Under the pieces are notes generated by a model. It worked only from the letters and a program-made list of their open reading frames with translations, did not search any database and had not been told where the DNA came from. The position numbers and the translations under genes were made by a program. From contig CAUEEP010000930.1 in NCBI GenBank assembly GCA_958450365.1, forward strand, positions 1,941,501 to 2,005,500: a stretch of DNA of 64,000 nt. Reading direction: 5' to 3'. Origin of the DNA: Mesorhabditis belari. Taxonomy: Eukaryota; Nematoda; Chromadorea; Rhabditida; Rhabditidae. Of this stretch, positions 1 to 13,700 are shown piece by piece (position 1 is the stretch's first letter; the number at the start of each line of letters is the position of its first letter).

Positions 1-313
1 ACAGCCCAGCGATAACTTGGGAAACTTGAAAGTGCATAAAAGCAGTAATCGACGGATCAAGTAATTATTGAGTACTTTGTGCTCTTATCCACGCGAATCT
101 ACTACGCATTGCTTATTGACACGTTAAATTTAGATTATAGATAAGATTCACAAGAACCGAGTTCATGTGATCTTATCCACGCACACTGCACGTTAGTCTA
201 TAAATTTAAAACGTGAGTATATTCTAAATTGGGTATATCATAAGAGTGATATGCCACTTACTCATTATTCAAACCTAGATTTTGTTGAGCATTACATGAA
301 TGTGTCTTTTTAG
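1..313. other. intron or exon remnant of upstream gene
   Basis: This stretch precedes a clear acceptor (tctttttag ending at 313). The first about 60 bases are open in one frame up to a possible donor (gtaatt), so an exon may lie at the window edge, but its phase does not join cleanly to the next exon. I cannot assign it. Confidence 0.3.
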
Positions 314-397
314 GCTGAGTTGGCATATGTTGATGTGAAAGCGGAAGCGATGCGTCTTGAATACGAAAAACAATTGAATATGCGAACTCGAAAATAG
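314..397 (+). CDS. terminal exon of an unidentified gene (partial)
   Basis: After the acceptor at 311-313 an open frame encodes about 27 residues, rich in Lys, Glu and Arg and likely helical (it includes AEAMRLEYEKQLNMR), ending at TAG 395-397. The stop lies only 130 bases before the RBBP5 start codon, and an acceptor-like CAG sits just before that start. This spacing fits a nematode operon with this gene upstream. The upstream exons are outside the window, so the product is unknown; it looks like the end of a coiled-coil or helical protein. I recognise no family. Confidence 0.5.
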   Translation, partial: AELAYVDVKAEAMRLEYEKQLNMRTRK

Positions 398-510
398 CAT
401 TTAATTTGTCTACTTATTTCGGGTTTTTCGCTAGTTTATTGGCAGAATTTTATAGCTCTTTTGCTTTTTTGTGTTTTTTGATTTTTATGCGTTTCTCGTG
501 ATGAAAATGA

Positions 511-521
511 TATCATTACAG
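511..521 (+). promoter_or_regulatory. candidate spliced-leader acceptor before RBBP5
   Basis: tatcattacag ends six bases before the ATG at 527, and the previous gene stops at 397. No upstream coding exon joins here, so a trans-splice (SL) acceptor is the simplest reading. Inferred from spacing only. Confidence 0.45.
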
Positions 522-526
522 ATAAG

Positions 527-3096
<2,570 letters not shown>

Positions 3097-3181
3097 ATTT
3101 TGTGTAGATAGTTATTATTTCATATTTGCTATTTCATATAGTTATTTTATACCCAATCCGCTCATTTTTTGATCTCGTTTT

Positions 3182-3187
3182 AATAAA
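3182..3187 (+). terminator. poly(A) signal of RBBP5 gene
   Basis: AATAAA about 85 bases after the proposed stop codon, in AT-rich DNA. Confidence 0.5.
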
Positions 3188-3189
3188 TA

Positions 3190-4880
3190 ACATTGAAGAA
3201 AGCTATAACATTGAAAACAATTTAGAACACTTCAGACTGGTTTGGGAGAGCGAGTTTTCCAATATGAATAGGTGTTGATTTTGAAAAACGTGGCTGTGAA
3301 GAAATATAAGTCAAAAATCTCAAGTTTCTAATCTCCGTAATGAAAATTCTTTGCTTTCACGAGTCAGGGGTTTGTTTATAAAGTTTTCAACCTTTTTTGT
3401 ATGATATTAAGAAATGCTAAAATTTTTCCCAAAACATAATTAATTTTCACATAGATTCTAAAATGGCAGCAAATTCCCATAAACCGCTTTTTAGTTTTGC
3501 TTGATATTAGAACAAAATCTAAAAATATTGCTGTTTAAAATTGATGGAAAACTTGTTGAAAATAGAAATTGTGATTTGTTTTCCCCGAAAACTTGATTCT
3601 CCAATGCAATCCAGTATTCCAGCTACTCGAGTTTTCTAGTTTTTGTGCCTGCTCCGTTTCTCCAAAGTTACCCTCATTACTTGCGAAATTTATGTAAATG
3701 TCGATGTTAAATGTTAAGTCGATTTAATGTTGGCGATGTTAGCATGTTTCTTCTACTAAAAGGTATCTTGAATGAAATTCAGTGGAGGCTAATAATGAGG
3801 AGAAGTTTGTATGAAATGGAAGGACTAAAGAAATAGTTCACCATGGAAACTCCCCAATCTGATTGGATATACAGGGAATGCGAAAAAAGAGAAAAAAACA
3901 AAAGAACTAAACAAAGAAAAAAACTTGAGAAAGAGAATGGGAGCTCTTTTGTAAGAAATATTTACCGAAGAGAATCGACCTGTTTGTCTTGCTTGTCAGC
4001 TGTTTTGATGTTATATGCTTTTGCTCTCAAATTTTGTATCTTTTTCTCTTTCTCTAGATAAATTTCTTTCCATTTCCCATCAGTTCTAACGAATTGAAAC
4101 TGCCAATGAGGCCAAGCAGGTTGGGGTACTTTTCAAAAGCCTCTTAAAAGTATAACCTGAACTTATACTCTCTGGCCCAATCTGATATAAGAGTAGTTTT
4201 GGTCAAACAAAGTCCTTTCTCAAGGTTTCCCTCTTTGGCACCCAAACTATTTTCTGACTGTTTCACTGTTGATCAAAACAGGGAGACCAGTGTGCTGAAG
4301 ATAGCGTTTCGGGTTTCGCCAGTACGCTCGGGTTTTGTTGTGCCTATTGCTAAATCAAAAAACAACGGATATAAAATTTCGAGCTATCACATTTTCTCCA
4401 AAATAGTGGCTTACTAGTTAGCATTAGTTTGTTTTTCATTGTCTCACAATCAGCCTATCTAGCCTATCTTGATCGACCTCTTTTTCTGATTTCCAAAGAA
4501 GTTTACCTAACTTGACAATCGTTAAATTTCTCAGAATAATAATTTGTGTTTTAGGCTGTACATTTTTGAAAAGGAAAATGCTGTATAGATTTAGAATTCA
4601 GAATTCCGAGATAAAATGTTGGTTTCTGAATCTTTCTTCTTTTTTGAGGCTCAACTCGGTCTTTAATTCTCAGTTTCTAACTTGACCAAATAGTTAACTA
4701 GATTTTTCTCTAAAGTGTACATTTACTTTTCAAGTGAATAATGCAAAAGAATTCTAAGACTGCAACTCAGAAATTTTTATCCGAAAATTGCTGTTTTTTC
4801 TCCGAATTAGGGCTGGAGTGAAAGCTTTTTTATGGGGTATAAGATTTTTCTAGGGGGCATGAAATGGGGAAATCTAGTCT
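3190..4880. other. intergenic, no supported gene
   Basis: AT-rich sequence. The open frames of about 70 codons near 3.85 and 4.2 kb have low-complexity translations and no splice partners, so I do not call them genes. No repeats were recognised until the Merlin flank near 4.88 kb. Confidence 0.5.
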
Positions 4881-4959
4881 GGAAAAGAGGTCATAAAAAG
4901 TATGGGGGTGATAAAAAGGGTACTTATCCATCTTTACCCTGCCATCAAAAACATATGTA

Positions 4960-6196
4960 TTAGGTTGGTGCAAAAGAAATTTCGGTCGATATAAAATGTT
5001 CTTATTTTTAATCTGAAGAGCTTATTTGATGTTCTTTTGTGCATTTGTACTCTTGGATATTTACTTTATTTTCGCATTTTTTCAAAGTCAGAGCTTTCAC
5101 TTTTTAATTGATTTTTGCTTTAGATCATGGTGGATCAAAAGTATGTTCTGCGCACGTGTCTTCTCTATGACTTCAAAATGGGCAAAAACGCTGCTGATTC
5201 ACATCGTGATCTCTGTTCCGCCTTTGGAGAACAGGTTATCACCGAAAGATCATGCCAGCTCTGGTTTGCCCAATTCCGAGATGGTAATGAATCCCTTGAA
5301 GACGAATCGCATGGACATCGTGCCACAGCCATCGACAACAATGAATTGAAGCTGATCCAATGCAAACAACACGAGGACTTGCCAAACATCTCCAATTCAA
5401 CAATTGTACGCCATTTGGAAATAATTGGAAAGACAAATCGTAATGGACAATGGGTTCCACATCAATTGAGTGTTGAGAATCTGGGAGCACGCGTTTCGAT
5501 CAGCCATATCTTGCTCCATAAGTCGAAAAGAAGCCATTTTTTTGAGAATATCTTGACGATGGATGAGAAGTGGATTCACTTTGATAATACTTCTCGAAAA
5601 AGGCAATGGCTGAGCAAAGGTCAAGCGCCAATTCCAACTCCAAAGCCGGATTATCATGGGCGCAAAGTGATGTTGTCTTGCTGGTGGAATATCAATGGAC
5701 TTGTTCATTTTGAATTATTAGAGCCCGGAAAAACAGTCGATTCATCTTATTTTATTCAACAACTCAAGAAGGTTGACGAAATTTTGCGTGAAAAAGGCCT
5801 AAATCCCTCAACTATCAACTTTCTCTGTGATAATGCTCCAGCTCACACGGCAAAAACCTCTTGTAAGGAACTAGAGAAGCTAGGATGGAAGGTCTTACCA
5901 CATGCGCCGTATAGTCCAGACTTAGCACCCTCCGATTTTCACCTTTTCAGATCGATGCAACATTCCCTTGAGAATTGCCAGTTTAAGAATGCAAAGAAAT
6001 CGAAAATTGGGTGACCAACTACTTTGCATCACAGAATCAAGCGTTCTTTGAGAAGGGGATCCGCAATCTGTAGCAACGTTGGAGGGATGTCATAGATAAT
6101 AATGGTGCTTATTGTTTTAAATAAATTGTTATCAAAAAAAATTTTGGATGACTTTAATGTTTGTAAAAAAACGAAATTTCATTTGCACCAACCTAG
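4960..6196 (+). mobile_element. mariner element inserted at TA
   Basis: The left end TTAGGTTGGTGCAAAAGAAA and the inverted right end (caccaacctag) are classic mariner terminal repeats. The element is flanked by TA at 4958-4959 and 6197-6198. It is about 1.24 kb, normal mariner size, and carries a disabled transposase. Removing it restores continuity of the left Merlin arm. Confidence 0.85.
5127..6124 (+). pseudogene. mariner transposase (D,D34D), disabled
   Basis: The first open frame gives 295 residues. The catalytic triad is visible: D146 in MDEKWI, D235 in CDNAPAHTA and D270 in YSPDLAPSDFHLF, with 34 residues between the last two, the mariner signature. An N-terminal helix-turn-helix region and the WVPH linker (QWVPHQL) are also present. 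Near position 6000 a one-base shift moves the frame; the expected ending (motif ENWVTNYF) continues in another frame, meets an in-frame TAG at 6071-6073, and runs to TAA at 6122-6124. The element is therefore probably immobile unless trans-mobilised. Confidence 0.85.
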
Positions 6197-6339
6197 TAAA
6201 TTTGCATCATTTGCAGCTTTACCCCGCCACTTTCCGCAGGACATTCGAACTTGCATTAACTGCACTTCGCATATTTAGCTCGCAATTAAAATACAGGAAT
6301 TTTACTTCCAAGAAATTACTCCTTTTTCTACGTTCTTTC

Positions 6340-6960
6340 TCCGTGGGTAGTCACCCGAATGTTTACAATATTTCTCCTGCCAACAACCGAGGACGGAGCC
6401 GTGGCTTTTTTTTCAATCAAAAGGTGTTCTCCCAACGATGTGGCTGTGCAAAGGGGGGCACGCGATGACCCTTTCGAGAAACCGACTCACCTGGAGATGC
6501 AATCACCGATCGTGTCGCAAAGAGTTTGGCATTTGAAAAGGCACTTGGTTCTGGGGATCTCATCTCTCTACTCTTAAGGCGCTTCGACACATTTATTCTG
6601 GACGAAAGAAACCACTTCTCTCGCTTTTTGTGAAGAACAACTGAAGATGTCGGCTCAATCATCTATACGGATTGTTGGCGCGGTTACAACACAAAAGCCT
6701 TGGAAGACGCCGATTATCACCAACAAGTCAACCCTTTCCACAACTTTGTGAATCCATCGATAAGGCCAACACACAACGTACCGAGCGACTCTGGGGATCA
6801 AGCAAAGAGAGGAACAAACGACAGCATGGAAACTCCCACGATCACTTGGACTCCTATCTCATCGAATTTGTATGGCGCCATTCGTTGCGTGGAAAGTAAC
6901 TTTTCGTGGCTATTCTTGAGCAAATCTTCACCAGGTACACAAGAAGGAGTCACCAATCTT
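6340..6960 (+). pseudogene. Merlin (IS1595/ISXO2-like) transposase remnant
   Basis: Family motifs appear spread over at least two frames. NNRGRSRG near 6380 resembles the segment after the first catalytic Asp. TDCWRGYNTKALEDADYHQQ starts near 6668 and contains the second Asp, and HNFVNP follows. After a frameshift near 6765 the ERLWG block, which normally holds the catalytic Glu, continues as SKERNKRQ, HLDSYLIEF and WRHSLRGK. The 5' part, including the zinc-ribbon and first Asp region, is badly eroded. It lies between the inverted arms of the host element. Confidence 0.75.
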
Positions 6961-7022
6961 TAAACCTTTCTGTCGATTTTTTGCTTTTTTTCTTTGTGTT
7001 AATTGAATATTTTTAAATTTTG

Positions 7023-7101
7023 GACTGGCGGGTTAAAGATGCAGTAGATGCAAAGTTACATATATCTTTCGGGAAGTGGTGGATAAAGATGCATAAGTAC
7101 C
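7023..7101. repeat. right terminal inverted repeat of Merlin-type element
   Basis: Imperfect reverse complement of the left arm, which is split by mariner at 4959/6197. See the element entry for matching blocks. Confidence 0.55.
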
Positions 7102-7721
7102 TAAATAAGTTATAGGAGGTCATAAAACTTTTATGGGGGCCATAAAAAGTTTAAAAAAAGTAGCGATCTATGGGGGTAGACCGGGTACGGGTAAGTTTCG
7201 ATAATTCGATAGTTTTGTTTTCCAATGACTTAACTTACTTACCCAGATTTTTAAGCAATTAAAAAATTGTTCTCAAAATTTTAAAACTTCCCTAAACATT
7301 AACCAATTCTGCGGGAATCATACACAAGAACGGCGCAAAAATGTGATTTTCTTTAATTTTTGCGGGAATTTTGTAATGGGATCGCTTTTTCGATGGAAAA
7401 TTTCCCTTTCGACTTAATTTCCTTTGATTTTTTTTTGTTCTAAAACAAAAGGAAGAGAGACTTTCCTCGAGTTGAATTCTCTATAATTTTGTTCAATTCT
7501 CGTAAATTTTTCCATCAATGCCATCTCTTCCGCTTTTCCTCGTGGGTCATTCATTTATCCAATGGGTTTTCAGTTTTTCGAACAAAAATTTCTACAGGAA
7601 ATAGATAAAATAGAAAAAGAAATTTTCAAAAAGCATGGCTCACCGACCCATTCAGTTATCTAGCTCATTTATCATATCCAATCTCACATCAAATATTCAT
7701 TGATCGTTCAATAATTTTAGC
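7102..7721. other. upstream/intron sequence of RGS gene, no supported exon
   Basis: AT-rich. An ATG near 7636 opens a short frame that stops without a donor. The true first exon of the long RGS isoform was not found. Confidence 0.4.
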
Positions 7722-10700
7722 CTCGTCGATCGGTATCAATAAGTGGTGCGTCAAGGTGGATGTGGCGTACATTCATCAAGACATCAACTCCTCCATCCGA
7801 CGAACCACAATCAATACCATCAACACTACAAGAACAAGAAGTGGGTATAATGGAATGAATTGATAAGTGAGCCATTCACCGATCCACGTTCAGTTAAACG
7901 CTTACCTAATCTACAAAAGCAACCGAATACGGTAGTTTTGGTTCTATTTTTAGAAAATGCTTTTGTGCTTTGAATTCATTATGATATATATGTATACATT
8001 TTTGAGAAATCTAAATAGGTAGGTATTTACTAACAATAAGATTTATTTCTTAAATTGCGTACCTATTCCTTATTTAAACGCCGACTCTGACGTGTTACAA
8101 ATACTTTCAGGAGAACAATAACAAATCAAAGGGAGCTTTTGTGGAGGATTTGGAAGAACCGGTAGTTGAAGAAGAAGAAAAGGAAGAAATAACGTACCAA
8201 CAATCAAATCAGAAAAGAGCAGACAGTTTACGGTGAGCATGGTATTTCAATTATGAATACATGAAAAGAATCCTTTTGAAACTGCAATTGAGTGGAGTCT
8301 TCATAGCTTATTCAGGCATTTGGGTAGATTGAATGAAAACTAGAGATAAGATTATGCTAGTTTTCGAAAGTTGACATTTTACAGGGTGACCAGAAATAAT
8401 CCGTCCTAATAGTCCGTTCTCGGCTCATATTTCTGTTATTTGTAGACCAAAACGATGAATTTCTTTTTAAAATGAAAATACACATTTTTTTCTGTATATG
8501 TTCAAAATTTCATGACCATAGATAATTTGTTATAAATGCTCAAAAATAGCTGGTCAAAAAAATAACAAAAAGGAAAGGACGAAAAAAAGGAAACTGGTCA
8601 CCCTGTAGAAAGGTTTACCTACCTAGTTGAGAAAAGAACCAAATATCCAACACTTTGATATCTACTTCCACCCAGGGCTGTTCCGAGACCCGATTTTTAA
8701 GGCCAGACCAAAGCCAGGCCCAAATCGATTTGGCTTTGGCTTGGCTAGCTTTTTGGAACAGCCCTGCTGCCACTTTTACAAGGAAAATCGACAAGGAACC
8801 TTTTTTCACTCTATTATTTTCTGCTTCATTTTTTCTTTTCGCATATTCAATCCAATCATTACACATGATTCATTTTGTAATTAGGGAACAATTCAGATGA
8901 GATTTTCTCTGAAAAACCCTATCACAAAAATCGACTTAATTTCTCTCCTTTGTGAAACACTCAATTTCCCATCATTTCCCTTCATGGTACATCTTGTTTC
9001 TATGGGAAAATTAGGATAATTATTTTTGTTTGAGACCTTTTCACTTTTTCTCATCTTTTTTTGTTCGAATACACGAAAGTCGCCGCCTATTTCGTGACAA
9101 AAAAGATTTATAAAAGGAAAAATTTCCCAGAAGATTCACAAATTGAGACGAGATTTCCGAAAAGTTTTCATCGATCGATTCTCTGAAAGAAAAATGCCAG
9201 TGATCAGGTTGGAATATTTGTTTGGATTGAAGAATTGATAGATTTTGATTTTGGGTTTGATAGTGAAAGACCTAATGATTCACAATCACAATTAGCAAAT
9301 CAAACAATTAAATAAATGCTGACTTATCGAGTGAATAATTTGATTCTGGGATGTTGCAATGAGAAAAGGAACTGGGTTACTAAATCAAGAAACTTATGTT
9401 CATAGTTAAATTTGTTCTTCTTGACGCACTATTCATAAACAATAGATAGAAAAATACCCTCTGACAATACCCTCTAGGACATTTAAAAATTAAAATCACC
9501 TGTCATTTTTCAGCTATATATTTTTAGCGATATGTCAAGTTCTGTTTTGGTTCTCAATCCCAACCTACCGTATATTTTGTAATCAAAAGCCGCAAGACCG
9601 ACAATGAGATCTCCGTCACACCAAAAAAATGCACAAGGGGGGGGGGATTGTGAGCGAAAATCCAATTTTTTCCTTACGATCTTTTAGATGAATTTCTTTG
9701 TCTTTTCCCTATTCGGAAATGGGTTCCCTAGGTGACGGTCTCTATTCAGAAAAAGATCTCTTGTACTCACGATGAAATAATTTCAAGCAAAAAGAGAAGG
9801 CCTGATTTTCTTCTTTCCTTGCCTCGGTTTTCAATAAATAATTGGAATTGCTTGTGTTTTTTGTCTTCTCCTCGAGAAACCCTTTCATAGCTTTCATGGC
9901 TTTCAACCATCTTTGCTTTGTATCGACTCAAGATCGATTCAATTGAGTTTGTGTTGTTTTATTCTATTAAAGATCAAAATGGCCTTACGCGATAATCTCT
10001 AAGCATAATAACAGGTCCTTTGCGCCGTATGCCAGAGAAAAATGTATTAATTACTACTATTAACCGAAGCATACAATGAATGCTAACTTTGCATTTACCT
10101 TATTTTTCATCTTTACAACCAAGTTTACAGCTGTCTTGGTACAATTATATCTGATGAAATATAAATAACTTATAATCTGCAATCTAATCTATAATTGAAT
10201 TCTTTGTTCTCCGAATACTCGCTTTTAAAACTTGACAAATAGGGGTAATTCTGCCTTCAGATCAGGGTAAACGATTCAAGTGTATCCTAAAAGATACTCT
10301 TATACGATTAGCCGAATATCTATCATATATGGACCGAGCAGGTAGACAATATTGTTTTTTGATAACTTGTATTCTTAAAATTTTTAACATTCGTTATTTC
10401 AACTTTGGATTTTACCGTGAATCTGGTGTGCTTTATTTTGACTGACTTCATTTTTGTCTTTGATTTAATCCCTGTTCGTATGAGCACTAGTTACCCTTCA
10501 ACTATCCAATCAAACAAAATAATCTCTAATTTCAATCTGCAGTTGAATTCCTTTCTTCTTTCCAATACTTTTCATAATTTCTATAGAAATAATGATTCCT
10601 TTCCGCATTTTTTGTCTAAATTTCTCTCAAGATTTTGTATTCATTTTCTCGCGCAAAAACCCAATTAGACGCGGTAAACGAAATAGAAATTGAATCAATA

Positions 10701-13700
10701 GAAAAGAAAAGAAAGGAGAAATTATTTAGAGGCAAGAATAGGAAAGAAATTTTTGTACCAAAGTCTCAGTTTTTGATTAAGTTTTTCCCTTTTGATGGGA
10801 TTTTCATTGCAGAAAGGGATATTTTTGATCATTTTGTACCGGGAAGTCTGTGTTAGAAGTATTAGAAGCTATCAATTGCTTGCTATTAATGTAACTTCAC
10901 ACCACGATATATAATAAAAGCAAAAAATCTATTGAAAGATTCTTTATCTAATCCTACTAGCTAGAAATGAGGCAAGTTTTGATGTTGTCAAAAATTTAGC
11001 AGACAGTGTTGAATAAAATTAAATATCTTAAACTCTCAAGATATGATATCTTGTATATACAAATAGAAAAGTTAGGTGCCCATGCCCATCTAATATCCCA
11101 TCGGCTCTTAGATTAGAATGTTTATGATCAGTTAACAGTATGTGGTTGAGAAGTTTGATTAACAATCTAATACCGCATTTCTTCCTAGCATAACACATGT
11201 AAAGCGTATTCATTTGTAGACTCATATGGTTGAAAAGTGACGTAATTCCCTTTTACTTAGCCCAATTTAACGCATGTAATTATGTTTTTCTTTCAGTGTT
11301 ACTCCTCCTCATCTTCCAACTCCTCCACCAAAGACAGCAACAAAACCCGTTGAAAAGGTTTGAGGGAAACCATAGACTAGACTGTAATAAGTATGATGTT
11401 AGGCATAAATGCAAAATGACTGAAATACAGACTTTGTGGATGCTAATTCACAAATTGTGTGGAGTAATGGGTTAATACCGTTTGATAAGGGGTTTATATA
11501 AAAAGCACATCTTGTGAAACGGGGACGATTTTTAAGGGTGTGGTAAACCTTTTTAACTAAAAGTTTTGTGATGATTTAGCCGGTAAACTCGGTTATTCGA
11601 TCTTCATCAAATCAAAAACCTCTAAAGGAAAATCTTTGAATGTAGTCCAAATTGCTTTTGGGATCTTCTTGGGATCCGCCTAAGCCTTAATTAGTCCTTT
11701 TTAAATGAGCCGATAGTTACTAATCGCAAAAAGTTTGTCAAATAATGGATAATCCGATTTGAGATCAAAATGGGGAGAATTCAATGGTTTGGAAAGATTA
11801 ATTGAATGGGTATTGAAGATTGAAGGGGAGAAGGGGGGACTTGTCTAGGGTATAAAAGAGACGATCCCCTCGTTTTTAGTACAAAGTATTCAGAATCTTA
11901 TCAAATATCTAACCCATTCTCGGTCTATATTTCTAAAATCTTAATTTTCCAAAAATCATGCGAAAAATGCAGGAATCATTCCCGGCGATTCCCGATTTTC
12001 TCGCAGCTTCACAAGATCCTCGATCACTTCGACCACTTCAACAATCAAATTACAAAACATCGACAACTCCCAATAAACCGGCACATCCAACTAGCGCACA
12101 TGTAAGCTTTTTGGTATGTACTTATTTTTGCAAAAAAGAAATGAAACTGATACATTTTTGTTGGTTCTTTTCATTTTTCATCTTTTTCCCTAATTGAAGT
12201 CATTATCTTCGTGATTCAAAATCTAATAAATTTAAGCTTATAATTTTACAAAATATTAGTAGATTTAGCGAAGGAATTTTCAATGCAGGTGAATTTGAAA
12301 AAAATGAAATCGTGAAAGCGTGAAATCACATTTTGGTAAACGGATAAAAAACAGGTGAAAGCATGAGGAAAAATTTGATTTCCGAGACATCATTTTTGAT
12401 TAAAAACGGCAACATTCTGTAAAAATGAGAGTTTTCTTAATTTTTCTAGGATATATACATTTTTAGAAAATGGCCGTATTTGATCAATCAGCGGTTCATA
12501 CTCGTGAAGCTCCTGTATTACCGTCAATTGATGGAATTGAATATCCAAGAGCGGCCAGCTGGGCATCGGGGACACTCACTAATCTACTCAATGATGATAA
12601 AGGTATGGAAAATAATTTCGACTTGCAAAAGAACATAAGTAAACTAATTCAAAAGTTTTTTCAGGTCGTCAACTTTTCCGTTGTTTTCTTTTCGATGCTC
12701 TCGCCGAAGAGAATCTCAATTTTTTGGAGGCTGTCGATAAATTGAAAAAAATGAGACAAAATGATGAGAAACAAGTAAGAAAAAAATCAAGAAAAGTAAT
12801 AAAACATATTTTGTTTAAGAATTTCGCCAAAGAAATTGTTGATTGCTATTCGCCGTACGTCAATCTGAGTAGTGGATCGATGCAAGTAAGGAATTATGTT
12901 GAAAAAAAGCAAGAAGACACCTTGAAATTAAATTATGTGTAATATCTTATTCATCAATACTTTGAAAATTTAATTTCAAATCCTTCATAAGTCATCATTT
13001 TCCAGAAGATCAAAGCGACCGCCGAAACGGACAATCCTGATCCGAATGAGTTTGCTCCAGCTTGTAAAGAGGTCATCTAGTATCTATAATAAATGAAATT
13101 TGCACACCATTTTTAAAAAAATGTTGTTTAAAGGCTTTCAATATCCCTTTTTCAGATTCGTCGTCTTCTCGAAAACGATCAATTTCCTCGTTTTCGTCGC
13201 TCTGACTGTTACCTCAAATATTTGGAGGTGTTTTTTGGGAATCTCGTTTTAGTTTGTTCTAAAATTAGAAAGTTAAAATCATCATTTCAATCTTTAAAGT
13301 AAAACAAAAAGTTTCAGGAATTATTGCCGAGAAGTTATGCGGAAAAATGGGCCACTTCATTTGAGGCTCTCCTCGGAAATCATGTAAGAGGAAGTTTTTT
13401 TTGAGGTATAAGAGATCGACATCAGGTTTCAATTGAGTAGTCAAATGTCTTTTTTCTCCCAATGATCCAAAAAATCGAGCTGAAAGCTAAATACTAAAAA
13501 GAATAAAAAATTTAGGTTGGCCGCCAATATTTCCGAGTTTTCCTTCGTAGCATTCATGCCGAGGAAAATCTTCGCTTTTGGGAGGTATACATAAACATTT
13601 AAAGATATTGCAACGTCCAGTCTCTTAAGTTTGAAGCAAAAGTTTGAATTACAGTAAGCCAAGAAAGTATCCAACTGATTGAATTGAACGTCCTTTGTTT

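Larger units (their letters stand above)
4922..7101. mobile_element. degenerate Merlin-type DNA transposon carrying a nested mariner
   Basis: Sequence around 4922-4959 plus 6197-6237 (joined across the mariner) is an imperfect inverted copy of 7023-7101. Shared blocks include gtacttat.catcttta, catatgtaa, tttgcatc and cccgcca. Between the arms lies a broken transposase of the IS1595/ISXO2-like DDE group, which in eukaryotes means Merlin. The mariner (4960-6196) sits inside the left arm, so it is the younger insertion. Exact outer ends and target duplication were not resolved. A direct repeat (aggtcataaaa...tatggggg) lies just outside both arms, near 4889 and 7117. Confidence 0.6.
8233..11296 (+). 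other. long intron of RGS gene
   Basis: This intron separates phase-matched exons and holds a TA-flanked MITE (8382-8605), a small fold-back (8673-8766) and a possible alternative first exon at 9194-9207. A nine-G run lies near 9640. No other genes seen; the open frames near 10.4-10.9 kb are low-complexity. Confidence 0.5.
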
